This document shows, in pieces, positions 1 to 7,366 of a DNA stretch of 64,000 bases. The position numbers were made by a program, and so were the translations under genes. Source of the stretch: an uncultured Bacilli bacterium (GTDB lineage: Bacteria > Bacillota_I > Bacilli_A > RF39 > UBA660); assembly GCA_910584165.1 (NCBI GenBank), contig CAJTZU010000003.1:1-64000 (forward strand). Reading direction: 5' to 3'. The notes beneath the pieces were generated by a model. That model did no database searches. It had not been told where the DNA came from and saw only the letters and a list, made by a program, of their open reading frames with translations. Numbering within the stretch: the stretch's first letter is position 1; each line of letters begins with the position of its first letter.

Positions 1-269
1 CAGAGACAAAATTACAATTCGATGAAAATGGAGTAGTTATCTCAGATGGAGAAAGTACTCTTGAAAAACAAGAAGATAAAAAGACAGAGACAAAACTGCA
101 ATTCGATGAAAATGGTGTAACTATTTTAGATGATGCTGCAACGATAGATGTTTCTGATGTTGTAAAGCAAATTGAAGAAACTGTAAAAGAGTCAGAAAAA
201 AATAAAAAAAGCGATTCTGAATCTTCTAAAAAAGAAAAAAGAGGCCTATTTCATTTTGGCAGAAAATAA
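1..269 (+). CDS. C-terminal part of a charged repeat-bearing protein (partial)
   Basis: An open frame runs in from the left edge and stops with TAA at 267-269, giving 88 residues of a longer protein. A short unit, roughly ETKLQFDENGV, occurs twice about 26 residues apart. The rest is rich in Lys, Glu, Ser and Asp and ends in a basic-aromatic tail (GLFHFGRK). I do not recognise the family. The composition suggests a flexible, solvent-exposed C-terminus. A hairpin terminator follows directly, so the gene ends its own transcription unit. Confidence 0.7.
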   Translation, partial: ETKLQFDENGVVISDGESTLEKQEDKKTETKLQFDENGVTILDDAATIDVSDVVKQIEETVKESEKNKKSDSESSKKEKRGLFHFGRK

Positions 270-293
270 TAGTTTTTTATAAACTATTTTTTT
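268..293 (+). terminator. Rho-independent terminator after the partial gene
   Basis: Arms AATAGTTT (268-275) and AAACTATT (281-288) form an 8-bp stem that runs into a T tract. It starts on the stop codon of the upstream gene. Confidence 0.75.
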
Positions 294-330
294 AAATTAT
301 AGAAAGGGCATATTCAAATAAAGACGAATA

Positions 331-339
331 TGATATAAT
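331..339 (+). promoter_or_regulatory. Extended -10 promoter upstream of the thioredoxin-like gene
   Basis: TGATATAAT is a perfect extended -10 (TGnTATAAT). The -35 position has only a weak match. The start codon of the thioredoxin-like gene lies 16 bases downstream. Confidence 0.55.
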
Positions 340-354
340 AAAATTGGTGATAGT

Positions 355-852
355 ATGAAAAAGAAAATAATATTTTTTATAGTAACTACATTGATATTAG
401 GGACACTAACGTTTTTAATTATTAGAAATACAGAAAAAAAAGAAATAGAAAAAGAATATAATCCTGATGGAACAGAAGTGGTAGAAGCTAAAGTAGAAAG
501 TATTGACTATGATAAGTACATGGAATTACGCTCTAAAGCTCATGATACAGAGTCCTATGCTATTCTTATTTGGAATAGTACGGAAGAAATTAGTATTAAA
601 TTTTTAGAAGAGGTTAAGAAAGCTTTCCAAAATCGAACTTCAGTTGTTTATACAATTGATTTAAAAGAAGTTAGTAAAGAAAACAATTCTAGAATTATTG
701 ATGATGTAAGTGGAATTATGAAATATAAAAATCCAACATTAATAGTACCAACAATATTAGTAATGACAAAAGGCGATATTGTTTATTCTAGAGCTGGATT
801 TATGTACATGGAAGAATTAAGGGATCATTTAAATGCAAAAAGTGTAGAATAG
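355..852 (+). CDS. Membrane-anchored thioredoxin-fold protein lacking CxxC
   Basis: The 165-residue protein has a single N-terminal membrane segment (about residues 5-23) followed by an extracytoplasmic domain. The segment around YAILIWNSTEEIS and the later VPTILVMTKGDIVYSRAG (with the cis-proline position of thioredoxin folds) resemble a thioredoxin domain, but there is no CxxC; the positions of the redox cysteines read NSTEE. A disulfide exchange role is therefore unlikely, and a binding or bacteriocin-accessory-like role is possible. It is 7 bases upstream of tex and probably co-transcribed with it. The fold assignment is inference from pattern. Confidence 0.6.
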   Translation: MKKKIIFFIVTTLILGTLTFLIIRNTEKKEIEKEYNPDGTEVVEAKVESIDYDKYMELRSKAHDTESYAILIWNSTEEISIKFLEEVKKAFQNRTSVVYTIDLKEVSKENNSRIIDDVSGIMKYKNPTLIVPTILVMTKGDIVYSRAGFMYMEELRDHLNAKSVE

Positions 853-859
853 AGGACGT

Positions 860-3013
860 ATGAACATAGATATTATAAAAGGAATTACAAATGAATTACA
901 AGTAAAACAAAATCAAGTAGAGGCAGTATTGAAATTATTAGAGGATGGGAATACCATCCCTTTTATTGCACGATATAGAAAAGAAGCAACAGGTGCTTTA
1001 ACAGAGGAACAAATCAAATCAATAGAAGAGGTATATAGCTATCAAGTAAATCTATTAAAAAGAAAAGAGGATGTTATTCGTTTAATTGATGAAAAAGGAT
1101 TGCTTACTGATGAGCTAAAAGCAGAAATTATGGCCGCTTCTAAATTGGTAGAAGTAGAAGACTTATATAGACCATTTAAAGAAAAGAAAAAAACAAAAGC
1201 AACAGAGGCTATTAAAAATGGTTTAGAAGGTTTATCAAAGGAAATTATGGCATTTCCAACTACTGGTAGTATTGAAGCTATTGCACAAAAATATTTAAAT
1301 GAGAATGTAAAAAATACTGAAGATGCCATTCAAGGTGCAAAGTATATTATTGCTGAGAATATTTCTGATAATGCCAAATATAGGAAAACAATTAGAGACA
1401 ATACTTATAATTATGGAATTATTAAAAGTAAACTAAAGAAAAATGCAAAAGATGAAAATAAAACTTATGATATGTATTATGAATACGAAGAAAAAGTAAA
1501 ATATATTAAGCCACATCGTATTCTTGCTCTTAATAGAGGGGAAAAAGAGGGGGTACTTAGTGTTTCTATTGAATATGAAAAAGAAAGAGTTCTTACATAT
1601 CTAGAAAAAAGACTTATCAAGAATGATAAATCTTTTGTAGTAGATATTGTAAAAGAGGCAATTGAAGATTCTTATAAACGATTAATTGAACCTTCTATTG
1701 AAAGAGAAATTAGAAGTGATTTAACCGTAATTGGTGAAGAAGCTGCTATTTCTAACTTTGGAAAAAATTTAGAAGCTTTATTATTAACACCTCCAATGAA
1801 AGAAAGAATTGTTTTAGCGTTTGACCCTGGATATGTTAATGGTTGCAAATTAGCAGTTATTGATAAAACTGGAAAATATTTAGATTCTACGGTTATAAAA
1901 CCATTTATCAAGAGTAATAGTCAAGATAAACTAATAGAGCAGTCTAAGATGATTGTGAAAGCTCTTATTGATAAGTATAAAGTAGATATCATAGCTATAG
2001 GAAATGGTACAGCATCACGTGAAAGCGAAAGATTTGTTGCTGAAATGATTAAAGAATACAAATTAAATTGTAAATATGTAATCGTTTCAGAAGCTGGAGC
2101 TTCTATTTATAGTGCTTCTAAAGTAGCAATCGAAGAATTTCCTGATTTGGCGGTTGAAAAACGTAGTGCTGTAAGTATAGGAAGAAGACTACAAGATCCG
2201 CTTGCAGAACTTGTTAAAATACCTCCTGATGGTATTGGAGTAGGGCTTTATCAACATGATGTTTCAGAGAAAAAATTGTCAGATAACTTAGACTTTGTTG
2301 TTAGTAAAACTGTTAATAGTGTAGGGGTAAATATTAATACAGCATCTCCATCATTATTAAAATATGTATCTGGGATTACTAAGAAAAATATAGATAAAAT
2401 CATGGAATATAGAAATTCTAAAGGTAGAATTAATTCTAGAAAAGAAATAGCGAAATTATTAAGTGATAAAGTATATGAACAAGCTGTTGGATTTTTAAGA
2501 ATAACAGATGGAGATAATGTTTTAGACTCAACAGGAATCCATCCAGAAAGTTATGATATTGCTTTAAATTTATTAAAAAGTTTAGATATGGATTTATCTG
2601 ATATTGGTAGTTCTAAGTTGATAGAAAAGTTAGATAGTCTGAACTTAGAACAGTATAAAGAAAAATTATCTACAGATATTTATACTTTAGAGGATGTGGT
2701 AAATTCTTTAAAGAAACCAAATAGAGATCCGAGAGATGAGATGCCACAGCCATTACTAAAAAGCGATGTTTTAGAACTTGAAGATTTAAAAGTGGGAATG
2801 AAACTTCAAGGTACTGTTAGAAATGTAGTTGATTTTGGAGCTTTTATTGATATTGGTTTACATGAAGATGGTTTAGTTCATATTTCTAAAATAACGGATC
2901 ACTATATTAAACATCCATCAGAAGTATTGAGCGTAGGAGATATAGTGGACTGTTATGTAGATGAAATTTTATTGGGTAAAAAGAAGGTTGCTCTTTCTTT
3001 AATTGAGAGATAA
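860..3013 (+). CDS. tex: Tex family S1 RNA-binding transcription accessory protein
   Basis: At 717 residues this matches full-length Tex proteins. The order is an N-terminal helical Tex domain with the signature IPFIARYRKEATGAL (about residues 33-47), a YqgF/RNase H-like domain starting with LAFDPGYVNGCKLAVID (about 318), helix-hairpin-helix repeats around INTASPSLLKYVSGI (about 490), and a C-terminal S1 domain (about 645-715, GTVRNVVDFGAFIDIG). Tex binds nucleic acid and associates with transcription and RNA turnover in the cytoplasm; its exact role is unsettled. The start follows an AGAGGA ribosome binding site. Two minus-strand small RNA units converge on its 3' end. Confidence 0.95.
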   Translation: MNIDIIKGITNELQVKQNQVEAVLKLLEDGNTIPFIARYRKEATGALTEEQIKSIEEVYSYQVNLLKRKEDVIRLIDEKGLLTDELKAEIMAASKLVEVEDLYRPFKEKKKTKATEAIKNGLEGLSKEIMAFPTTGSIEAIAQKYLNENVKNTEDAIQGAKYIIAENISDNAKYRKTIRDNTYNYGIIKSKLKKNAKDENKTYDMYYEYEEKVKYIKPHRILALNRGEKEGVLSVSIEYEKERVLTYLEKRLIKNDKSFVVDIVKEAIEDSYKRLIEPSIEREIRSDLTVIGEEAAISNFGKNLEALLLTPPMKERIVLAFDPGYVNGCKLAVIDKTGKYLDSTVIKPFIKSNSQDKLIEQSKMIVKALIDKYKVDIIAIGNGTASRESERFVAEMIKEYKLNCKYVIVSEAGASIYSASKVAIEEFPDLAVEKRSAVSIGRRLQDPLAELVKIPPDGIGVGLYQHDVSEKKLSDNLDFVVSKTVNSVGVNINTASPSLLKYVSGITKKNIDKIMEYRNSKGRINSRKEIAKLLSDKVYEQAVGFLRITDGDNVLDSTGIHPESYDIALNLLKSLDMDLSDIGSSKLIEKLDSLNLEQYKEKLSTDIYTLEDVVNSLKKPNRDPRDEMPQPLLKSDVLELEDLKVGMKLQGTVRNVVDFGAFIDIGLHEDGLVHISKITDHYIKHPSEVLSVGDIVDCYVDEILLGKKKVALSLIER

Positions 3014-3110
3014 AAAAAAGAAGTTGCCCCCTGAGCAACTTCCATAAAAGAATAAAAAGGGGTTGGCTAGTGTGATACTAGCTTCCAATTCGCCTAAATT
3101 CGAATTGGTA
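3012..3110 (-). ncRNA. Candidate small RNA, copy 1 (tandem duplicate)
   Basis: On the minus strand a perfect -35 (TTGACA, 3145-3140), a 17-bp spacer and TAGTAT (3122-3117) are followed by about 99 nt that end in a strong terminator (8-bp stem from 3020-3027 and 3035-3042, then eight T). The predicted RNA holds three hairpins: CCAATTCG/CGAATTGG, GCTAGT/ACTAGC and the terminator. A C-rich single-stranded stretch (CCAACCCCTTTTT) sits between hairpins two and three. No ORF fits. The C-rich motif resembles the anti-Shine-Dalgarno seeds of RoxS/RsaE-type small RNAs, which is analogy only. It converges on tex. Confidence 0.65.
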
Positions 3111-3134
3111 CCATATATACTAATCTAAAAAAGT
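3012..3134. repeat. 123-bp direct repeat, unit 1
   Basis: Positions 3012-3134 are identical base for base to 3182-3304 (offset 170). Outside these limits the sequence diverges except for the TGTCAA that reads as a minus-strand -35. Confidence 0.95.
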
Positions 3135-3145
3135 GAATTTGTCAA
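3117..3145 (-). promoter_or_regulatory. Promoter of small RNA copy 1
   Basis: Minus strand TTGACA (3145-3140), 17-bp spacer, TAGTAT (3122-3117). The identical pair precedes copy 2, although the bases just upstream of the -35 differ, so the -35 itself has been kept. Confidence 0.6.
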
Positions 3146-3181
3146 TGATTTTGAATAAAAAAATGAAATTGTTATCATAAC

Positions 3182-3280
3182 AAAAAAAAGAAGTTGCCCC
3201 CTGAGCAACTTCCATAAAAGAATAAAAAGGGGTTGGCTAGTGTGATACTAGCTTCCAATTCGCCTAAATTCGAATTGGTA
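3182..3280 (-). ncRNA. Candidate small RNA, copy 2 (tandem duplicate)
   Basis: This is the second copy of the small RNA unit, identical over the whole transcribed part. Its own promoter is TTGACA (3315-3310), 17 bp, TAGTAT (3292-3287), and its terminator stem is 3190-3197/3205-3212 followed by eight T on the minus strand. Because each copy has both promoter and terminator, both may be independent genes rather than one processed transcript. The 47 bases between the copies carry no recognisable feature except the copy 1 promoter. Confidence 0.65.
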
Positions 3281-3304
3281 CCATATATACTAATCTAAAA
3301 AAGT
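3182..3304. repeat. 123-bp direct repeat, unit 2
   Basis: Identical to 3012-3134. No target-site duplication, transposase or terminal inverted repeat accompanies the pair, so tandem duplication is the simplest origin. Confidence 0.95.
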
Positions 3305-3315
3305 AGATTTGTCAA
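3287..3315 (-). promoter_or_regulatory. Promoter of small RNA copy 2
   Basis: Minus strand TTGACA (3315-3310), 17-bp spacer, TAGTAT (3292-3287). It is divergent from the extended -10 promoter of the lipoprotein gene at 3347-3355. Confidence 0.6.
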
Positions 3316-3346
3316 GTATTTTTATATAATATAAATGATAATATTG

Positions 3347-3355
3347 TGATATAAT
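3347..3355 (+). promoter_or_regulatory. Extended -10 promoter of the lipoprotein gene
   Basis: TGATATAAT fits TGnTATAAT exactly; the -35 region is poor. The lipoprotein start codon is 26 bases further on. Confidence 0.55.
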
Positions 3356-3380
3356 AGCTTTAGGAAGGTAAGGGAATTTT

Positions 3381-3761
3381 ATGAAGAAATTTACAATAGT
3401 AATATTTTCGTTTCTTTTATTAATAGTAACTGGTTGTGGAAAAGAAAAAAATCTTGTTTGTGTAATGAATAAAGAGTTTGATGCTGGATATACAGTAGAG
3501 GATAAAATATCAACCATTATAGAGGATGGAAAGGTTGTTAAAGAAAATCAAACAATTACTTTAAAGTTTGAAGATGAGAAACTAGCAAAGGGTGCTTATC
3601 AAGAATATCTTGATAAAAGAGATGAAGATGAGTTTAATGTTACTTTAAATGGAAAAACAATTACATTAACGGATGAAAGAGAGTATGTAGAAGAAGCTGA
3701 TAAGATAGATAAAATAGAATTTTTAACTGCTTATCAAGAAGAAGGTTATACGTGTGAGTAG
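3381..3761 (+). CDS. Small predicted lipoprotein
   Basis: The 126-residue product begins with a lipoprotein signal peptide: basic start, hydrophobic stretch FTIVIFSFLLLIV and a lipobox-like VTGC with the cysteine at residue 19. The mature part (about 108 residues) is charged and would sit on the outer face of the membrane. It repeats short beta-strand-like segments such as EDGKVVKENQTITLKFE and ends with a Cys. It resembles small lipoproteins of the DUF1307/YehR type in size and style, but I cannot confirm this. It is monocistronic, with its own promoter and a terminator over its stop codon. Confidence 0.75.
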   Translation: MKKFTIVIFSFLLLIVTGCGKEKNLVCVMNKEFDAGYTVEDKISTIIEDGKVVKENQTITLKFEDEKLAKGAYQEYLDKRDEDEFNVTLNGKTITLTDEREYVEEADKIDKIEFLTAYQEEGYTCE

Positions 3762-3780
3762 TATTTTACTACTCTTTTTT
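3756..3780 (+). terminator. Terminator of the lipoprotein gene
   Basis: GAGTAGT (3756-3762) pairs with ACTACTC (3768-3774), followed by six T. The stem includes the stop codon. Confidence 0.8.
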
Positions 3781-3785
3781 CTTTT

Positions 3786-3812
3786 TTAGCACTAAACTAT
3801 TGACAGTGCTAA
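3786..3812 (+). promoter_or_regulatory. CIRCE element 1 (HrcA operator)
   Basis: TTAGCACTA, nine bases, CAGTGCTAA: 16 of 18 arm bases match the CIRCE consensus TTAGCACTC-N9-GAGTGCTAA. Its right arm overlaps the -35 hexamer at 3800-3805, so HrcA bound here would block RNA polymerase. Confidence 0.9.
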
Positions 3813-3828
3813 TTTATAGTGCTATACT
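3800..3828 (+). promoter_or_regulatory. Sigma-A promoter of the hrcA-grpE-dnaK operon
   Basis: TTGACA (3800-3805), 17-bp spacer and TATACT (3823-3828). It lies between and partly within the two CIRCE elements. Confidence 0.85.
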
Positions 3829-3832
3829 TAAT

Positions 3833-3859
3833 TCAGCACGTCAGAAAGTAGAGTGCTAA
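3833..3859 (+). promoter_or_regulatory. CIRCE element 2 (degenerate left arm)
   Basis: A left arm TCAGCACGT, nine bases, and a perfect right arm GAGTGCTAA. It covers the likely transcription start and the hrcA leader, giving a second HrcA site just downstream of the promoter. Confidence 0.75.
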
Positions 3860-3871
3860 GAGGTGATGAAA

Positions 3872-4873
3872 TTGCTTTTAACAGAAAGACAAATAGAGTT
3901 ACTAAAAATAATTGTAGAAGATTATATTCAAACGGCAAGACCAGTTGGCTCTAAATCAATCTGTGATTTAATGAACTGTTCTAGTGCAACAGTAAGAGCA
4001 GAGATGAGTCAATTAGAAGAATATGGACTACTTGAAAAAGAACATATCTCTAGTGGACGTATTCCTAGTGAAAAAGGATATCGTTATTATGTAGATAACA
4101 TAATGAAACCAAAAGAGTTATCTGGTGATGATATGTTAAAGCTTCAGACGATTGTCAATAATAAGTCATTAGTACTTAGTGATGTTATTACACAGAGTAT
4201 GGAAATTGTATCACAGTTAACAAATTATACAGCTATTGTACTAGGTAATGCTTCTAAAGATAATTTAATTAGTAAAGTAGAAGTAATTCCTATTGATGAA
4301 AATAAATTGGTCGCAATTGTAGTAACAGATAAAGGCCATGTAGAACACAAGAATATTTATTTAGAAGGAAGAGTATCTTCTAAAGATATTGGAAAAACAG
4401 TAGAACTTATTAATAAACTAATTACAGGTACACCAATTGATGAAGTAAGCAGTTTCTTAGAGTTTCAAGTAAAACCAGTAATTGCTTCTTATGTAGAACA
4501 GCATGAAATTTTATATAATGCTTTCTATCAAGCATTTAGTGATTTTACAAATCCTGAAAGTGTTCATATGTCAGGAAGAAGAAATATTTTGATGCAACCA
4601 GAATTTGATAATGCTGATAGAATTAGAGAGATTATCAATAAGTTTGAAGATAAAGAAATCGTTAATGCGATTAAAGAAGAAGACAATGGTATCAACGTAT
4701 ATATTGGTAGTGAAAATCATTTTGATGATGATGTTACGATTGTTAAAACGAAATATGTCGTTGATGGCGAAGAAGGAACTATTGCTTTGATAGGACCAAA
4801 AAGAATGGAATATGATAGAGTAATTACTCTTTTAGATTTTATTAAAGAAAATATCGAGAAGGAGGAATCATGA
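3872..4873 (+). CDS. hrcA: Heat-inducible transcription repressor HrcA
   Basis: HrcA binds CIRCE and represses chaperone operons, and depends on GroEL for activity. The N-terminal winged helix (about residues 1-75) shows LTERQIELLKIIVEDYIQTARPVGS, SSATVRAEMSQLEEYGLLEK and SGRIPSEKGYRYYVD, the family signatures; the rest is the dimerisation domain. I choose the TTG at 3872 because AGAGGTG (3859-3865) is correctly spaced for it and the protein then starts like other HrcA proteins; GTG 3863 and ATG 3866 lie on or against that ribosome binding site. It is autoregulated through two CIRCE sites and overlaps grpE by 4 bases. Confidence 0.93.
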   Translation: MLLTERQIELLKIIVEDYIQTARPVGSKSICDLMNCSSATVRAEMSQLEEYGLLEKEHISSGRIPSEKGYRYYVDNIMKPKELSGDDMLKLQTIVNNKSLVLSDVITQSMEIVSQLTNYTAIVLGNASKDNLISKVEVIPIDENKLVAIVVTDKGHVEHKNIYLEGRVSSKDIGKTVELINKLITGTPIDEVSSFLEFQVKPVIASYVEQHEILYNAFYQAFSDFTNPESVHMSGRRNILMQPEFDNADRIREIINKFEDKEIVNAIKEEDNGINVYIGSENHFDDDVTIVKTKYVVDGEEGTIALIGPKRMEYDRVITLLDFIKENIEKEES

Positions 4874-5475
4874 GCAAACAAGTAAAGGAAGAAAAAGCAT
4901 GTTGTTCTGAATGTGCTTGCGAACAAGAAGTAGAAGATAAAAAGCAAGATTGTTGCTGCGGAGGACATTGTGGTTGTGAAGAAGAAAATCATGAATGTGC
5001 TTGTGAAGAACATTCAGAACGAGACAATAAGTTAAATGATGCTTACAATAAAATTAGTGAATTAGAAGATAAACTAATTCGTCAAAATGCTGATATGGTA
5101 AATTACAGAAAAAGAAAAGAAGAAGAAGTAAACAAAATGTTAAAGTTTTGTAATGAAGATATCGTAAAAGATATTTTACCAATTCTTGACAATTTTGAAA
5201 GAGCTATGGCTCAAGAAAAAGATTTAACAGAAGCGGAATCAAAATTCTTAGATGGCTTTAAAATGATTTATAGTCATTTACAAAATGTCATGGAAAAGTA
5301 TGAGGTAAAAATGATAGATGGCAATAATAAACCATTTGATCCCGTTTATCATAATGCTATATTAGTAGAGAAAAGAGAAGGAGTAGCGCCTGGTATGGTT
5401 CTAGAAGTCCTTCAAAAGGGATATTTATTAAAAGACAAAGTAATTCGTACAGCAATGGTACGAGTTAGTGAATAA
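4870..5475 (+). CDS. grpE: Nucleotide exchange factor GrpE with cysteine-rich N-terminus
   Basis: GrpE releases ADP from DnaK. The conserved part (about residues 50-201) has the long coiled coil ('LNDAYNKISELEDKLIRQNADMVNYRKR') and the C-terminal beta domain ending VIRTAMVRVSE. The first 50 residues are unusual: 11 cysteines (residues 11, 12, 15, 17, 28, 29, 30, 34, 36, 43, 45) with His 33, 41 and 48, in CC-x2-C-x-C, CCC and CxC clusters. This looks like a metal-binding or redox-sensitive tail; ordinary GrpE tails are acidic and lack Cys. It overlaps hrcA by 4 bases and abuts dnaK. Confidence 0.93.
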   Translation: MSKQVKEEKACCSECACEQEVEDKKQDCCCGGHCGCEEENHECACEEHSERDNKLNDAYNKISELEDKLIRQNADMVNYRKRKEEEVNKMLKFCNEDIVKDILPILDNFERAMAQEKDLTEAESKFLDGFKMIYSHLQNVMEKYEVKMIDGNNKPFDPVYHNAILVEKREGVAPGMVLEVLQKGYLLKDKVIRTAMVRVSE

Positions 5476-5492
5476 TGAAAGGATTTGATATT

Positions 5493-7313
5493 ATGAGTAA
5501 AATTATAGGTATTGACTTAGGTACAACCAATAGTTGTGTCAGTGTTTATGAAGGTGGAGAAGCAAAAGTAATCGTAAATGCTGAAGGAGAAAGAACAACT
5601 CCATCTGTAGTTGCTTTTAAAGATGGAGATATCAATGTGGGAGGAACTGCTAAAAGACAAGCAGTAGTAAACCCAGATACAGTAAGTTCTGTTAAAAGAT
5701 TAATGGGAACTAGCAAGAAAGTAAAAGCAAATGGAAAAGAGTATACTCCAGAAGAAATCAGTGCAATGATTTTAGGTGATTTAAAGAAAACTGCTGAAGC
5801 TTATTTAGGAGAAACTGTAACACGTGCAGTTATTACTGTTCCAGCATACTTCAACGATGCACAAAGACAAGCTACTAAGAATGCAGGTAAGATTGCAGGA
5901 TTAGAAGTAGAAAGAATTATCAATGAACCAACAGCTGCAGCTTTAGCATATGGACTTGATAAACAAGATGAAACTCAAACTGTCTTAGTATACGATTTAG
6001 GTGGAGGTACATTCGACGTATCTATCCTAGAATTAGGAGATGGTGTATTTGAAGTTAAATCTACTAGTGGAAACAATAAATTAGGTGGAGATGACTTCGA
6101 TGAGAGAATTATTGAATACATTGTAAAAGATATCAAGAAAGAGCACGATATCGACTTATCTGATGATAAGATGGCTATGCAACGTGTTAAAGATGAAGCA
6201 GAGAAAGCTAAGAAGACATTATCTAGTGCAACTAATGCAACAATTAGTTTACCATTTATCGCACAAGGTGTTTCTTATGAGACTACTTTATCAAGAGCTA
6301 AATTTGAAGAGTTAGTAGATGATTTAGTAGAATCTACATTAGAGCCAGTTAGAAAAGCTATGAAAGATGCTAAATTAAAAGCTAGTGATATTGATAAAGT
6401 ATTATTAGTAGGTGGATCTACACGTATTCCAAAAGTTCAAGAAATTGTTAAGAAAGAGCTTGGTAAAGAGCCTTCTAAAGGAGTTAACCCAGATGAAGTT
6501 GTTGCTATGGGTGCAGCTATCCAAGGTGGTGTATTAGTAGGAGAAGTAAACGATATCGTATTACTTGATGTTACTCCTTTATCACTTGGACTTGAAACAT
6601 TAGGTGGAGTATGTACAGTATTAATTCCAAGAAATACAACCATTCCAACTAGCAAGTCACAAGTATTCTCAACTGCTGCTGATAATCAACCAGCCGTAGA
6701 TATTCATATCCTACAAGGAGAAAGATCAATGGCTGCGGATAATAAGACACTTGGAAGATTCCAATTATCTAACATTCCACCAGCACCTCGTGGAGTACCA
6801 CAAATTGAAGTTACATTCGATATCGATGCTAACGGAATTGTTAATGTTCGTGCAAAAGATTTAGGAACAAATAAAGAGCAATCTATTACAATTACAGCAT
6901 CTACTAACTTATCAGATGATGAAATCGATAAGATGGTAAAAGAAGCAGAAGCTAATAAAGCAAACGATGAAAAACGTAAGGAAGAGGCTGACGTTAGAAA
7001 CGATGCTGAACAAATGATTTTTGCAACAGAAAAGGCAATCAAAGATTTAGGAGACAAAGTAGATAAGAAAGAAAAAGAAAAAGCCGAAGAACAAATCAAA
7101 GACTTAAAAGAGGCTTTAGAGAAAGATGACATCGAAGAAATTAAAGCAAAACAAGAAAAATTAAATGAAACAGCTATGGCTCTTGCAACAAAAGTATATG
7201 AACAAGCAGCAAAAGATAGAGAAGCTAATAGCGAGACAGAAGATGATAGTGATTCTGATTCTTCTAAGAAATCAAATGATGATGTAATGGATGCAGAATT
7301 TGAAGAGAAATAG
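5493..7313 (+). CDS. dnaK: Molecular chaperone DnaK (Hsp70)
   Basis: The 606-residue product is a complete Hsp70. The ATPase domain begins SKIIGIDLGTTNSCVSVYEGG and contains AVITVPAYFNDAQRQATK, YDLGGGTFDVSILELG and LVGGSTRIPKVQEIV. The interdomain linker (DIVLLDVTPLSLG), the substrate-binding beta domain and a charged helical lid ending SNDDVMDAEFEEK follow. I start at ATG 5493, which has AAAGGA at a good distance; the upstream in-frame ATG at 5475 overlaps the grpE stop region and would add a non-family extension. It works with GrpE and DnaJ, encoded beside it. Confidence 0.97.
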   Translation: MSKIIGIDLGTTNSCVSVYEGGEAKVIVNAEGERTTPSVVAFKDGDINVGGTAKRQAVVNPDTVSSVKRLMGTSKKVKANGKEYTPEEISAMILGDLKKTAEAYLGETVTRAVITVPAYFNDAQRQATKNAGKIAGLEVERIINEPTAAALAYGLDKQDETQTVLVYDLGGGTFDVSILELGDGVFEVKSTSGNNKLGGDDFDERIIEYIVKDIKKEHDIDLSDDKMAMQRVKDEAEKAKKTLSSATNATISLPFIAQGVSYETTLSRAKFEELVDDLVESTLEPVRKAMKDAKLKASDIDKVLLVGGSTRIPKVQEIVKKELGKEPSKGVNPDEVVAMGAAIQGGVLVGEVNDIVLLDVTPLSLGLETLGGVCTVLIPRNTTIPTSKSQVFSTAADNQPAVDIHILQGERSMAADNKTLGRFQLSNIPPAPRGVPQIEVTFDIDANGIVNVRAKDLGTNKEQSITITASTNLSDDEIDKMVKEAEANKANDEKRKEEADVRNDAEQMIFATEKAIKDLGDKVDKKEKEKAEEQIKDLKEALEKDDIEEIKAKQEKLNETAMALATKVYEQAAKDREANSETEDDSDSDSSKKSNDDVMDAEFEEK

Positions 7314-7318
7314 TTGTG

Positions 7319-7340
7319 AAGTTCTAGGTTACTAGAACTT
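7319..7340 (+). promoter_or_regulatory. Perfect 9-bp inverted repeat between dnaK and pepF
   Basis: AAGTTCTAG (7319-7327) pairs with CTAGAACTT (7332-7340) around a 4-base loop. The sequence after it (TCTCGC) is not a proper T tract, so this is more likely a weak attenuator or mRNA processing/stability hairpin that sets dnaK levels apart from pepF-dnaJ than a full terminator. Confidence 0.5.
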
Positions 7341-7366
7341 TCTCGCTATCTATAGAAAGGATAATT

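Noticed and set aside
3012..3304. 123-bp direct repeats as insertion sequence ends or REP-type elements
   Set aside because: There is no transposase, target duplication or terminal inverted repeat, and each unit has a promoter and terminator, which fits RNA genes better.
6704..7132. Long minus-strand frame of 142 codons inside dnaK
   Set aside because: It is the reverse frame of the dnaK lid-domain sequence, rich in Ser/Leu/Phe as expected for an antisense shadow, without a ribosome binding site.
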